Positions 1-8,569 of a DNA stretch of 64,000 nt are shown here, in pieces (position 1 is the first letter of the stretch; each line of letters opens with the position of its first letter). The translations under genes were made by a program, and so were the position numbers. This DNA comes from Comamonas badia DSM 17552 (lineage in GTDB: Bacteria > Pseudomonadota > Gammaproteobacteria > Burkholderiales > Burkholderiaceae_C): NCBI RefSeq assembly GCF_000484635.1, contig NZ_AXVM01000006.1, positions 265,394-329,393 on the forward strand, in the 5' to 3' direction. The notes beneath the pieces are model-generated. The model was not told the DNA's origin and searched no databases. It saw only the letters and a program-made list of their open reading frames with translations.

Positions 1-585
1 GGAAAAGGATTGCCAGACGCTCACACTGCGATCGGCCAGCGCTTGCGCCTGCGTCAGGCCCTGGTGCGAACGGTGTTGCGCAAGCCGTGCATCACGCTGG
101 TGCAGCATCTGCGCCAGCGGCTGCCGATAAAGCGCAACCAGATCGCAAAGCCACAGCGCCAGCCCCGCCAGAGGGCCGTGCAGCCGCAATTCAAAGCACG
201 ACAGCCAGCGCACCAGCGTTGCCGCCGCATACCAGCGACCACCAGTGACCCACTGGTTGTTCGCCGTCCAGCCCAGCGGCATGCCGCGCGCATCCAGCAC
301 CAGAGCGCACAGATGCGTCAGCTGCCCGGCAGGGCTGCGGCGAAACAGGTGAACATGCCCCAGTTCTTTCCGCAGGGGTGCGTGGTCTGGCGCCACGGCT
401 GCGTGGGCATGGAAATAGAACTGCCATCGGCCCGCGGCGTCCACGGCGTCATGGCGCGGGTAGTGCTGCCATGCATCCACCCTGGCGTGCCGACCGCTCA
501 GCACCTGAATCCAGGTGCGCCCCCGGCGCGCGAGCTGCAGTTGCCGCGCCAGGGCGCTGCGGGCAGCCAGAGCCATGGTGGTCAT
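1..585 (-). CDS. DUF6969-like hypothetical protein (C terminus cut by window edge)
   Basis: The frame is open from the ATG at 585 to base 1, giving 195 codons with no stop, so the C terminus lies outside the window. A second in-frame ATG lies at 576. The protein has an aromatic/His block (WQHYPRHDAVD, then WQFYFHAH), a GHVHLFRR segment and an NNQWVTGGRWYAA segment. These match the conserved pattern I know from DUF6969 proteins (HYP, QYYYHAH, EHGHFH, NRWVTG). No biochemical role is established for that family. It lies 10 bases after the Cys-rich protein gene and downstream of two YeeE/YedE genes, so it is probably the last visible gene of a sulfur-related operon. The family assignment is from memory of motifs, not from a search. 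Confidence 0.65.
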   Translation of the reverse strand, partial: MTTMALAARSALARQLQLARRGRTWIQVLSGRHARVDAWQHYPRHDAVDAAGRWQFYFHAHAAVAPDHAPLRKELGHVHLFRRSPAGQLTHLCALVLDARGMPLGWTANNQWVTGGRWYAAATLVRWLSCFELRLHGPLAGLALWLCDLVALYRQPLAQMLHQRDARLAQHRSHQGLTQAQALADRSVSVWQSFS

Positions 586-595
586 GGTCCGCCTG

Positions 596-919
596 TCAGT
601 TGGCGGCGCAGGGATTGTTGCTTTTGCCCTTGCTCTTGCGCCGGCTGCTGACCCCGCAAGGATTGGCACTGCAGGGGTTGTCTGCGCGGCTGCGCTTGCC
701 GCCTGCAGCGCAGGGGTTGTTGCCAGCCGGGCGCCTGTCGCCTGCGCTGCAGGGGTTTTCGCCGCGCATGCGCTTGCCGCTGGCCGCACAGGAATTGCTT
801 GCGCCCGCTGCGGCCGTCCCCGCGGTGTCGGCCGCGTGCACCAGCGTGGCGACAGGCAGCGCCAGAGCCGCCACCGCGAGCGCGGCAGCCAGGGAATGGA
901 TTGAACGCCGTTGCGCCAT
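596..919 (-). CDS. secreted Cys-rich protein with repeated NPC(S/A)A motifs
   Basis: A 107-residue protein. I chose the ATG at 919 because a GGAGGA ribosome site precedes it and because it opens a clean signal peptide (MAQRRSIHSLAAALAVAALA, with cleavage likely after VHA). The mature part is low-complexity and positively charged. It holds about five NPCSAG/NPCAAGG/NPCSANPCG/NPCAAN units, each with one Cys, and ends in NPCAAN. Regularly spaced Cys residues in a secreted peptide suggest metal or reactive-sulfur binding, but this is inference. It sits between a YeeE/YedE pair and a DUF6969-like gene, all on the minus strand with short gaps, so co-transcription is likely. I know similar NPCAA-rich proteins only as hypotheticals. 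Confidence 0.7.
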   Translation of the reverse strand: MAQRRSIHSLAAALAVAALALPVATLVHAADTAGTAAAGASNSCAASGKRMRGENPCSAGDRRPAGNNPCAAGGKRSRADNPCSANPCGVSSRRKSKGKSNNPCAAN

Positions 920-950
920 GGTGAGTTCCTCCGTCGATACAGGCCGATCG

Positions 951-1511
951 TCAAGCTTGCCCAACTGCCCGTGCACGGCGCTCGAACCAGCCACCCAATT
1001 GAAACACCCCGAAAACAGCTGCCACCATGGCCGCCAGCACCAGCCATTCGGGCAGGCCCAGCAATTCAGGCAGACGGTCGCCGCGCGTGATTTCACCCGC
1101 GGTGGTCAGCGCATCCAGTTCGCCAAACAGGCCTGCAAACAGGAAGGTGCCGATGAACAGGCCGACGAAGAACACGATCGCATCCAGACGCCCCGTCATC
1201 AGACCGACCGCCGAAGTGCCCGGGCAATACCCGCCAACGGCAAAACCCACGCCGATCAAGGCGCCGCCGGCCGCCATGGCCCAGAGGTAGGGCGCAGGCA
1301 CAAAGAGGCTGGTGGCCTGAACGAAACCAACGCGCTCCAGCAGGTACAGACCCACCGCCGTGAAGACGATCGCACTGAACATCACTTTGAACACCGACCA
1401 GTCCGTCAGGCGAAACTGCGCCGTGAGCTTGCAGCTGCTGCCAAAACCGGCCCGCTCGAGCACGAAGCCAAAGCCCAGCCCCAGCGCAACTGCCACGATG
1501 GCATCGATCAT
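951..1511 (-). CDS. YeeE/YedE family sulfur-compound transporter, second half-protein
   Basis: A 186-residue membrane protein starting MIDAIVAVALG. The start at 1511 overlaps the stop of the upstream half-gene in an ATGA arrangement, which argues for translational coupling. It carries the family signature GVGFAVGGYCPGTS with its conserved Cys, plus several hydrophobic segments. In the full-length relative TsuA, conserved Cys residues line a thiosulfate path. Here the two pseudo-symmetric halves are made by separate genes, as in PmpA/PmpB-type pairs. The role is therefore probably uptake or export of a reduced sulfur compound across the inner membrane; the exact substrate cannot be read from the sequence. 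Confidence 0.85.
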   Translation of the reverse strand: MIDAIVAVALGLGFGFVLERAGFGSSCKLTAQFRLTDWSVFKVMFSAIVFTAVGLYLLERVGFVQATSLFVPAPYLWAMAAGGALIGVGFAVGGYCPGTSAVGLMTGRLDAIVFFVGLFIGTFLFAGLFGELDALTTAGEITRGDRLPELLGLPEWLVLAAMVAAVFGVFQLGGWFERRARAVGQA

Positions 1512-2044
1512 TTGACACCTCCGCCGGTCAGGCGGGCTGCAACCAGCCCTGAGAGAAAAAAAGCCCCCAGAAACACAAAGCCAGCGACACCCAGCACCGC
1601 CGCACCGGACAGACCCACGCCACTGGTGCAACCCGCAGAAATGCGCGCCCCGAAGCCAGCGAAAATGCCACCTGCAAGTGCCTTGAGCAAACGCCCGATG
1701 GTGCCGGCATGCGCCGAGCCTTCAATGCGCCACGCCAAGCGGTGAGCGAGCCGCGCGGAGATGAAGGCTCCGGCGAACACCCCGAGCACCTGCCAGGTGA
1801 TCCAGGAAGACATCACCGAGCCGTTTTCCACCATGGGGCCCAGGTAATCGTTGTTCACCGTCCACTTGGGCAGCACCTCGCCGCCAAGCCACGCGGTCAG
1901 CCGGGTGGTGAATCCGGTAGCGCCCAAGCCATGCCCGGTGATGAGGAAGGTCAGCAAAAGCACGATGCCCAGCGCCAGCCCAGCCAACCAGGCCGGCCAG
2001 TAAGCCTTGCTGCCCGGGGGTTCGCAAACAGTCGGGGATGCCAT
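1508..2044 (-). CDS. YeeE/YedE family sulfur-compound transporter, first half-protein
   Basis: A 178-residue protein from the ATG at 2044, preceded by AAGGAG at good spacing. A longer frame to 2074 lacks such a site. It has one hydrophobic segment early (residues about 18-38) and the second YeeE signature, GFGARISAGCTSGVGLSG, with the conserved Cys of the GCTSG motif. The stop overlaps the next half-gene by four bases. Together the two proteins supply the two Cys-containing repeats found in single-chain YeeE transporters. The gene is transcribed away from a permease gene at 2203 and is the first gene of the operon. Confidence 0.85.
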   Translation of the reverse strand: MASPTVCEPPGSKAYWPAWLAGLALGIVLLLTFLITGHGLGATGFTTRLTAWLGGEVLPKWTVNNDYLGPMVENGSVMSSWITWQVLGVFAGAFISARLAHRLAWRIEGSAHAGTIGRLLKALAGGIFAGFGARISAGCTSGVGLSGAAVLGVAGFVFLGAFFLSGLVAARLTGGGVK

Positions 2045-2080
2045 CGGAACGACTCCTTCAAGGTTGCGTAGCACGAAGGT

Positions 2081-2100
2081 ATATAGGCAAAATGCAATAT
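2081..2100. promoter_or_regulatory. AT-rich imperfect palindrome upstream of the yeeE pair
   Basis: A 20-base AT-rich block with ATAT at both ends and GGCA/TGCA toward the middle lies 37-56 bases upstream of the first YeeE start, in otherwise GC-rich DNA. ArsR-type sulfide/persulfide repressors of the BigR class bind AT-rich palindromes in front of YeeE-type operons. That makes this a reasonable operator or promoter candidate. No regulator gene is visible nearby. Confidence 0.3.
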
Positions 2101-2202
2101 AAGAATTTATTGATGTCGATCAGCGCTGTCAATATCGGAAACCCGTAGTGGCGCCAGGGCGCATGCCGTACAGTTGCCGCCACCACGCACAGCGCAAGTC
2201 CC

Positions 2203-3285
2203 ATGCACCCGCCGACACTCACCAACCGTACCCTGCTGCTTCTGCTGGTCGCCGTCACGATCGCATTTGGCGCCATCCTGCTGCCGCTGCACGGCGCGAT
2301 TTTCTGGGGCATGGTGCTCGCCATCCTGTTCGCGCCGCTGCACCGGCGGCTGCTGGCACGCATGCCGCGCAGGCCCAATCTGGCGGCACTGGCAACGCTG
2401 GCCATCTGCCTGCTGATCGTCATCCTGCCGATTCTGGCCATCAGCGCCTCGGTCGTGCAGGAGGCAGGGGCGGTCTATCAGCGGGTGCGGTCGGGCCAGC
2501 TCAATTTCGGCGCCTACGCGCAGCAGATCTGGTCCACCCTGCCCACCTGGGCACTCAATCTGCTTGAGCGCCTGCACCTGGGTACCTTTGCCGAGTTGCA
2601 GACACGGCTGGCCAGTTTCGGGGCCCAGGCCAGCCAGTTCCTGGCCAACCAGGCCGTGAGCCTGGGCTCGAACACGCTGCAGTTCATCGTCAATTTCGGC
2701 GTGATGCTCTACCTGCTGTTCTTCCTGCTGCGCGACGGCACGCCGCTGGCGACGCGCATCTTTCACGCGGTGCCGCTGGATGAAGCGCACAAGCGCGCCC
2801 TGGCGATCAAGTTCATCACCGTGATCCGCGCCACCGTCAAGGGCAACATCGCCGTGGCCGCCACGCAGGGCGCGCTGGGCGGGCTGATCTTCTGGGTGCT
2901 GGGCATCCAGGGGCCGGTGCTCTGGGGCGTGCTCATGGCCTTTCTCTCGCTGTTGCCAGCGGTGGGGGCCGGCCTGATCTGGGGGCCGGTGGCGCTGTAC
3001 TTCCTGGCCACCGGCGCCACCTGGCAGGGCGTGACGCTGGCGCTCTATGGCGTGGGCGTGATCGGTCTGGTGGACAACCTGCTGCGCCCGCTGCTGGTGG
3101 GCAAGGACACCAAGATGCCGGACTACGTGGTGCTGATCTCCACCCTGGGCGGCATGTCGCTGTTCGGGTTGACCGGTTTCGTGATCGGACCCATGGTGGC
3201 AGCGCTGTTCATGGCCACCTGGGATATTTTTTCACCGCCGCCAGCCATCCCCTCGCACCCCGGGGCCCGCAAAGACCATGACTGA
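2203..3285 (+). CDS. AI-2E/PerM family transporter
   Basis: A 360-residue polytopic membrane protein starting MHPPTLTNRT. An N-terminal pair of membrane helices is followed by a soluble stretch of about 100 residues. The C-terminal helices include GLIFWVLGIQGPVLWGVLMA and the family-typical VDNLLRPLLVG and LGGMSLFGLTGFVIGPM segments. The latter is the recognisable AI-2E/PerM (UPF0118) signature. Members include the autoinducer-2 exporter TqsA and Na+/H+ antiporter-like proteins, so substrate cannot be assigned. The gene stands alone on the plus strand, divergent from the yeeE operon, with 134 bases before the next gene. Confidence 0.85.
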   Translation: MHPPTLTNRTLLLLLVAVTIAFGAILLPLHGAIFWGMVLAILFAPLHRRLLARMPRRPNLAALATLAICLLIVILPILAISASVVQEAGAVYQRVRSGQLNFGAYAQQIWSTLPTWALNLLERLHLGTFAELQTRLASFGAQASQFLANQAVSLGSNTLQFIVNFGVMLYLLFFLLRDGTPLATRIFHAVPLDEAHKRALAIKFITVIRATVKGNIAVAATQGALGGLIFWVLGIQGPVLWGVLMAFLSLLPAVGAGLIWGPVALYFLATGATWQGVTLALYGVGVIGLVDNLLRPLLVGKDTKMPDYVVLISTLGGMSLFGLTGFVIGPMVAALFMATWDIFSPPPAIPSHPGARKDHD

Positions 3286-3419
3286 CCGCGTACCGGGCGC
3301 CAGGGAGCCTTCCAACCCAGGTTTTTCGCTGGGCCGTTGGCGCGAGGCCCGTTGGCGCTCTTGCGCCCAGCGCCCAAACGGTACAGGCACTCCGATCACA
3401 CCACCCAGGAGACTTCCGT

Positions 3420-4358
3420 ATGCCCCTTGATCCCCACCTCGCCGCCGTCCTGCAGATGATCGCCGGCTCGCGCGCCAAGCCCATCGCCGAAGGCACGCCC
3501 GAAGAAGGCCGCGCCGCCTACCTGGCGCTGACCGCGGGCTCGCTCACGCCCGAACAGCGCGTGCCCGTGGCCAGCGTGCGGGACACCACCGTGCCCGGCG
3601 GCGCGGGCCCCGTTCCTGCGCGCATCTACCGGCCCGAAGGCGCAGGTCCGTTTCCCACCGTGGCCTTTTTCCATGGCGGCGGCTACGTGATCGGCAATCT
3701 GGACACACACGACAACATGTGCCGCGAAATCTGCCGTGGCGCACAGGCCGTACTCGTATCGGTGGATTACCGCCTCGCGCCGGAGCATCCATTCCCCGCG
3801 GGCATCGAGGATGCCGTGGCCGCTGCCCGGTGGGTCGTCGCGCATGCGCAGGAGCTGGGCGGCAACGGCGTCGTGGCCGTGGCGGGCGACAGCGCAGGCG
3901 GCAATTTTTCCGCCGTGGTGGCGCAGCAGCTGCGCGATGCGGGTATTCCGCTGGCCGCACAGTTCCTCATCTATCCGGCAGTGGACCACGCCGCTGCCGC
4001 ATACCCCAGCGCCAAGCAGAACGCCAAGGGCTACTTCCTCGAAGTGGAAACCATGGCCTGGTTCTTCCACCACTATGCCGGGCATGTCGCCGACACCCTG
4101 GACCCGCGCCTGGCACCGCTGCAGGCGGCGAGCCTGGCCGGGTTGCCACCGGCGGTGATCATGACCGCCGAATTCGACCCGCTGCGCGACCAGGGCATGG
4201 CCTATGCCGAGGCCCTGCGCGCCGCGGGCGGCCAGGCCGAGCTGATCCAGGGGGCGGGCATGATCCACGGCTTCTTCGACATGGGCCGCTGGTCACCCGG
4301 CGCGCAAGCCATCATCACGCATGGCATCGAACGCTTGCGCGCCCTGCTGGAAGCATGA
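3420..4358 (+). CDS. alpha/beta hydrolase, hormone-sensitive lipase (GDXG) family
   Basis: A 312-residue cytoplasmic enzyme with an AGGAG ribosome site eight bases before the ATG. The oxyanion-hole motif HGGGYVIG lies near residue 84 and the nucleophile elbow GDSAGGN near residue 158. The probable acid is in EFDPLRDQG and the catalytic His in MIHGFFDMG. These four elements in this order define the GDXG/HSL esterase family, which hydrolyses short-chain carboxylic esters. The natural substrate is unknown. It is followed about 100 bases later by a universal stress protein gene. Confidence 0.88.
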   Translation: MPLDPHLAAVLQMIAGSRAKPIAEGTPEEGRAAYLALTAGSLTPEQRVPVASVRDTTVPGGAGPVPARIYRPEGAGPFPTVAFFHGGGYVIGNLDTHDNMCREICRGAQAVLVSVDYRLAPEHPFPAGIEDAVAAARWVVAHAQELGGNGVVAVAGDSAGGNFSAVVAQQLRDAGIPLAAQFLIYPAVDHAAAAYPSAKQNAKGYFLEVETMAWFFHHYAGHVADTLDPRLAPLQAASLAGLPPAVIMTAEFDPLRDQGMAYAEALRAAGGQAELIQGAGMIHGFFDMGRWSPGAQAIITHGIERLRALLEA

Positions 4359-4461
4359 GGAGCGCGCAGCTCCGCAAAACCGCCGGCGGGATATCCCGCT
4401 TGCGCGCCGCGATGACGATGCGACACTTGGAAGGTCTTCCTCAGTCATCCGCGAGAGAGCC

Positions 4462-5328
4462 ATGTCCACACCCGATACCGTCTATGCCTGCCTCGATGGC
4501 CTGAACACCACCCCTGCCGTGGTCGATGGCGCCTGCTGGGCCGCGCAGCGCCTGGGCGCGCCGCTCACGCTGCTGCACACGCTGGAGCGGCCCGAGCCCG
4601 CCGCGGCCGTGGGCGATTACAGCGGCGTGCTCGGCATGGGCGCGCAAGATCTGCTGCTGCAGCGTCTTTCCGATCTGGACGAAGAGCGCGCCAAGGTGGC
4701 GCAGGAGGCCGCCCAGCGCATGCTCGACGAGGCACGCTCGCGCGTCTGCCAGGAATCCGTGCCGCAGATGCGGACACTGCTGCGCCAGGGCGACCTGATC
4801 GACGTGCTGCTGACGCAGGAGCCGAGCGCGCGCCTTTTCGTGCTGGGCAGCAACCGCCGCCCCGCCACGGCGCGCAAGCTGCGGCTGGACCACCGCATCG
4901 AGGCCGCCGTGCGCAACCTGCGCCAGCCGGTGATGGTGATGGACGCCGTGCCGTTCGCCGCGCCCGAACACTTCGTCGTGGCCTACGACGGCAGCGCCAC
5001 GGCCGACCGCGCGGTTGCGGCGGTGGCGCGCAGCCCGCTCCTGAAAGGCATGCCGGCGCAGCTGGTGATGGCGGGCGACTGCCCCGCGCGGCTGCAGGAG
5101 CGCCTGCGCGCCGCGCAAACGCAGCTGGCCGATGCCGGGTTCGCCGTGACCAGCCGCATGTTGCAGGGTTTGCCCGAAGAGGTGATTCCGCCGCTGATGG
5201 ACAGCCTGGGCCATGCGCTGCTGGTGCTGGGCGCCTACGGCCATTCGCGCATCCGCCAGCTCATCGTGGGCAGCACCACCACGGCGCTGCTGCGGCTGTG
5301 CAGCGTGCCGGTGGTGGTGTTGCGTTGA
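4462..5328 (+). CDS. universal stress protein with two Usp domains
   Basis: A 288-residue protein. The ATG at 4462 (MSTPDTVYACLDGLN) begins directly at the first beta strand of the Usp fold; the longer frame adds only non-homologous sequence. Domain 1 covers roughly residues 1-155 and domain 2 roughly 165-288. Domain 2 ends with GAYGHSRIRQLIVGSTT, which fits the ATP-binding G-2x-G-9x-G(S/T) pattern. The matching motif in domain 1 (LGSNRRPATARKLRLDHRIE) is degenerate, so probably only the second domain binds nucleotide. UspA-type proteins act in the cytoplasm under stress and growth arrest. It precedes a copper-handling cassette on the same strand. Confidence 0.87.
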   Translation: MSTPDTVYACLDGLNTTPAVVDGACWAAQRLGAPLTLLHTLERPEPAAAVGDYSGVLGMGAQDLLLQRLSDLDEERAKVAQEAAQRMLDEARSRVCQESVPQMRTLLRQGDLIDVLLTQEPSARLFVLGSNRRPATARKLRLDHRIEAAVRNLRQPVMVMDAVPFAAPEHFVVAYDGSATADRAVAAVARSPLLKGMPAQLVMAGDCPARLQERLRAAQTQLADAGFAVTSRMLQGLPEEVIPPLMDSLGHALLVLGAYGHSRIRQLIVGSTTTALLRLCSVPVVVLR

Positions 5329-5391
5329 TGCACCATCGCACTGCCATTGCCGCTTGACCTTGACACTGCGTCAAGCCTCAGACTCCGCTGT

Positions 5392-6804
5392 GTGCCATTC
5401 AAATTTCCTCGCATTCTTGCTGCGTCGCTCGCCATCTTGGGGCTGGTCGGCTGCGCCTCGGTATCGCCCGATGGTGGCTTCGGCGTGGTCGCGCAGCAGG
5501 CTGGCGGACATCTCGATGCAACGCTGTCCTACCAGCGCACGCTGCAGGACACCGACGCTGCCCGTGAACGCACGGCGCAGTTGCTGGCCCAGCCGCTCAG
5601 CGCCGCAACCGCGGTGCAGATCGCGCTGCTGGGCAACCGTGAGCTGCAGGCGCGCTACGGCCAGCTGGGTCTTGCCGAGGCGGAACGCGTGCGCGCCGCC
5701 ACGCTGCCCAACCCACTGCTAAGTCTTGGCCGTCTGGCGGGCGGCGGCGTGGTGGAGATCGACCGCGCGCTTTCGCTCGACGTGCTCGGCCTGTTCACGC
5801 TGCCGCTGGCGCGCCAGCTCGGCGAGCGGCAGCTCAGGCAGGCGCAGTGGCAGGCGGCGATCGACACCATCGCCACCGCGGCTGCCGCGCGCAAGGCCTT
5901 CTACGGCGCGGTGGCGGCGCGCCAGCTGGCCGATTACGCCGCGCAGGCCGCGGATGCCGCGGATGCCGCCAGCGAACTTGCCGCGCGCATGCAGGCGGCG
6001 GGCAACTTTTCACGACTCGAACGTTTGCGTGAGCAAGCCTTTGCCCAGCAGGCCGGCAGCCAGCTCACCCGCGCACGCCACCAGCAGGCGGCGGCACAGG
6101 AGCGGCTGGCGCGCGCCCTGGGGTTGACCCGTGAGCAGGGCATGCCAAAACTGCCCGAACGCCTGCCCGACTTGCCGCAAGCACCTCTGGCCGCACCAAC
6201 GGTGGAGCAGGCGGCGATCGACCGGCGCCTGGACGTGCAGCTGGCGCGCCAGGCCGTCGAGGCCAGCGCCGACGCGCTCGGGCTCAGCCACGCCACCAGC
6301 GTCGTCAACGCGCTTGAGATCGGCGCACAGAACCGCAGCGCCACGGGCGAGCCGCTGGCGCGTGGCTATGAAGTCACGCTGGCGCTGCCGCTGTTTGACT
6401 TTGGCCAGGCACGCAATGCCCGTGCGCAGGCGCTGTACATGCAGGCGGTGCACCGCACGGCCGCGGTGGCGCAGCAGGCGCGCTCCGAGGTGCGCGAGGC
6501 CTGGTCGCTCTACCAGAGCAGCTGGCAACTTGCGCGGCTGCAGCAGGCCGAGGTCGTGCCGCTCGGGCAGCAGGTCTCCGAGGAAATGGTGCTGCGCTAC
6601 AACGGCATGTTCGCCAGCGTGTTTGACCTGCTCGCCGATGCGCGCCGCCAGGCGGGCGCGGTGATGCAGGCGATCGAGGCGCTGCGCGATTTCTGGATTG
6701 CCGACACCGACCTGCAAAGTGCGCAGAGCATTGGCCTGGCACAGACCGCCGTGCCCGTTTTCTCCACGGGCAGCGAACCCGAAGCTGCCTCCGCAGGGCA
6801 TTGA
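5392..6804 (+). CDS. TolC-family outer membrane efflux lipoprotein
   Basis: A TolC-like protein of about 470 residues. The frame extends up to a TTG at 5347, but a GTG at 5392 gives a cleaner lipoprotein signal (PFKFPRILAASLAILGLVG, then C) with a lipobox ending in LVGC. Neither start has a good ribosome site, so the start is uncertain. The body is Ala/Gln/Arg-rich coiled-coil helix with two repeats, and LALPLFDFGQARNA marks the second half-repeat typical of outer-membrane efflux ducts. The gene ends five bases before the multicopper oxidase gene. No RND pump or periplasmic adaptor is adjacent, which is unusual for this class. Confidence 0.82.
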   Translation: MPFKFPRILAASLAILGLVGCASVSPDGGFGVVAQQAGGHLDATLSYQRTLQDTDAARERTAQLLAQPLSAATAVQIALLGNRELQARYGQLGLAEAERVRAATLPNPLLSLGRLAGGGVVEIDRALSLDVLGLFTLPLARQLGERQLRQAQWQAAIDTIATAAAARKAFYGAVAARQLADYAAQAADAADAASELAARMQAAGNFSRLERLREQAFAQQAGSQLTRARHQQAAAQERLARALGLTREQGMPKLPERLPDLPQAPLAAPTVEQAAIDRRLDVQLARQAVEASADALGLSHATSVVNALEIGAQNRSATGEPLARGYEVTLALPLFDFGQARNARAQALYMQAVHRTAAVAQQARSEVREAWSLYQSSWQLARLQQAEVVPLGQQVSEEMVLRYNGMFASVFDLLADARRQAGAVMQAIEALRDFWIADTDLQSAQSIGLAQTAVPVFSTGSEPEAASAGH

Positions 6805-6808
6805 GCCG

Positions 6809-8173
6809 ATGACGCAACGCAGACATTTCCTCAGAACCGCCGGCGCCACCCTGCTGGGCGCCGCCGCCGTGAGCCGCGCCGGGGCTGCGCGCCTGCCCGA
6901 GGCGGCCACGCACAAGGGATCGGCCACGCTGGTGCCGCCGCCACCCGCGAATGGCCGGCCCTATCGGCCTCTGGTCACGCTCAACGGCTGGTCGCTACCC
7001 TGGCGCATGAAGGATGGCGTGAAGGAATTCCACCTCGTGGCCGAGCCCGTCACGCGCGAGATTGCGCCCGGCACCGTGGCCAATCTCTGGGGCTACAACG
7101 GCGCCAGTCCCGGCCCGACGATCGAGGCCGTCGAAGGGGACCGGGTGCGCATTTTCGTCACCAACCGCCTGCCCGAGGTGACGACCATCCACTGGCACGG
7201 CATCCTGCTGCCCTCGGGCATGGACGGCGTCGCCGGCCTCACGCAGCCGCCGATCGCCGTGGGCAAGACCTGGATGTACGAGTTCGTGCTGCAGCGCTCG
7301 GGCACCTTCATGTACCACCCGCACGCCGATGAAATGGTGCAGATGGCGATGGGCATGATGGGCCTGTTCATCGTGCACCCCAAAGACCCGCGCCAGCACC
7401 GGGTGGACCGCGACTTCGGCTTCATCCTCAACGCCTACGACATCGAGCCCGGCGCGGCGACGCCGCGCATCGCCACCATGCTCGATTTCAATCTCTGGAC
7501 CTGGAACAGCCGGGCGTTTCCCGGCATAGACCCGCTGGTGGCGCGCACCGGCGAACGTGTGCGCGTACGCGTCGGCAACCTGACGATGACCAACCACCCG
7601 ATCCACATGCACGGACCGCACTTCGAAGTGACCGGCACCGACGGCGGCTGGGTGCCGAAATCCGCGCGCTGGCCCGAGGTGACGACCGACATCGCCGTCG
7701 GGCAGATGCGCGCGTTCGAGTTCGACGCCATCGCCGGCGACTGGGTGATCCACTGCCACAAGAGCCACCACACCATGAACGCGATGGGTCACGGCGTGCC
7801 GACCATGATTGGCGTGCAGCAGAAGGATCTGCTGGAAAAAATCCAGCGCCTGGTGCCCGATTACATGGTGATGGGCGACCGCGGCATGCACGACATGGCC
7901 GAGATGGAGATGCCGCTGCCGGACAACACCGCGCCGATGATGACCGGCACCGGCCCGTTCGGGCCTATCGGCATGGGCGGCATGTTCAGCGTCGTCAAGG
8001 TGCGCGACGACCAGCGCCCCGGCGACTACACCGACCCCGGCCCCTACCGCCACCCCGCGGGCACGCTGGCGAGCGAATACACCGCGGAACTGCCCGAAGC
8101 GCCGCAGGCGGGCGCGCCGCGCACTTCCACTGCCCCGCTGCAGGTGCGCAAGCCGCACGACGGACACCACTGA
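6809..8173 (+). CDS. Tat-exported multicopper oxidase
   Basis: A 454-residue protein. The ATG at 6809 gives a Tat-like signal (TQRRHFLRTAGATLLGAAA). Copper ligand motifs appear in order: HWHG at about residue 128, HPHAD about 45 residues later, HPIHMHG at about residue 266, and HCHKSHHTMNAMGHG at about residue 317. These supply the trinuclear and type-1 copper ligands of laccase-like oxidases. A Met/His-rich tail follows (MHDMAEMEMPLPD and GPIGMGGM). The likely role is periplasmic copper oxidation or tolerance, in keeping with the flanking TolC-like and CusF-like genes. It is shorter than classical CopA (about 600 residues). Confidence 0.88.
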   Translation: MTQRRHFLRTAGATLLGAAAVSRAGAARLPEAATHKGSATLVPPPPANGRPYRPLVTLNGWSLPWRMKDGVKEFHLVAEPVTREIAPGTVANLWGYNGASPGPTIEAVEGDRVRIFVTNRLPEVTTIHWHGILLPSGMDGVAGLTQPPIAVGKTWMYEFVLQRSGTFMYHPHADEMVQMAMGMMGLFIVHPKDPRQHRVDRDFGFILNAYDIEPGAATPRIATMLDFNLWTWNSRAFPGIDPLVARTGERVRVRVGNLTMTNHPIHMHGPHFEVTGTDGGWVPKSARWPEVTTDIAVGQMRAFEFDAIAGDWVIHCHKSHHTMNAMGHGVPTMIGVQQKDLLEKIQRLVPDYMVMGDRGMHDMAEMEMPLPDNTAPMMTGTGPFGPIGMGGMFSVVKVRDDQRPGDYTDPGPYRHPAGTLASEYTAELPEAPQAGAPRTSTAPLQVRKPHDGHH

Positions 8174-8185
8174 TTGAAGACCGCC

Positions 8186-8545
8186 ATGAGACCCACGCTT
8201 TTCTTGCCGCTGATCGCGGCTCTGCTCCTGGCCACAGCTGCCAGCGCCCAGACCGGTACGGCACACCAGGGCCACGGTGCCCAGCCCGCCAACGCCAACG
8301 CCAACGCCAACGCCAACGCGGGCAGCCTGAGCGAAGGTGAGGTTAGAAAAATCGATAGCGCCCAGGGCAAGATCACGCTGCGCCACGGCCCGATCGCCCA
8401 CCTGGAGATGCCCGGCATGACCATGGTCTTTCGCGTCAGCGATCCGGCACTGCTGGATGGCCTGAAGGCGGGCGACAAGGTGCGCTTTCGCGCCGAGCAG
8501 ATCAACGGCGCGCTCACCGTGACCGAAATCGCTCCGGCGCACTGA
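8186..8545 (+). CDS. CusF-like periplasmic copper-binding protein
   Basis: A 119-residue protein. The ATG at 8186 starts a signal peptide ending at ASA-QTG; a TTG at 8174 is also possible. After a linker with an Asn-Ala repeat comes a single CusF-like OB-fold domain with KITLRHGPI, then LEMPGMTMVFRVSD. The His and the MTM pair match metal ligands of CusF. The Trp that covers the metal in E. coli CusF is replaced (LEMPGMTM against NWPEMTM). It probably carries Cu(I) in the periplasm and is co-transcribed with the multicopper oxidase 12 bases upstream. Confidence 0.82.
   Translation: MRPTLFLPLIAALLLATAASAQTGTAHQGHGAQPANANANANANAGSLSEGEVRKIDSAQGKITLRHGPIAHLEMPGMTMVFRVSDPALLDGLKAGDKVRFRAEQINGALTVTEIAPAH
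8291..8320 (+). repeat. in-frame hexanucleotide tandem repeat (AACGCC, five units)
   Basis: Four perfect AACGCC units and a fifth ending in G encode an Asn-Ala run between the signal peptide and the CusF-like domain. Slippage here would lengthen or shorten the linker without breaking the frame. Confidence 0.85.
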
Positions 8546-8569
8546 CACCGGGGCTGGTTCAGCCTTGCC

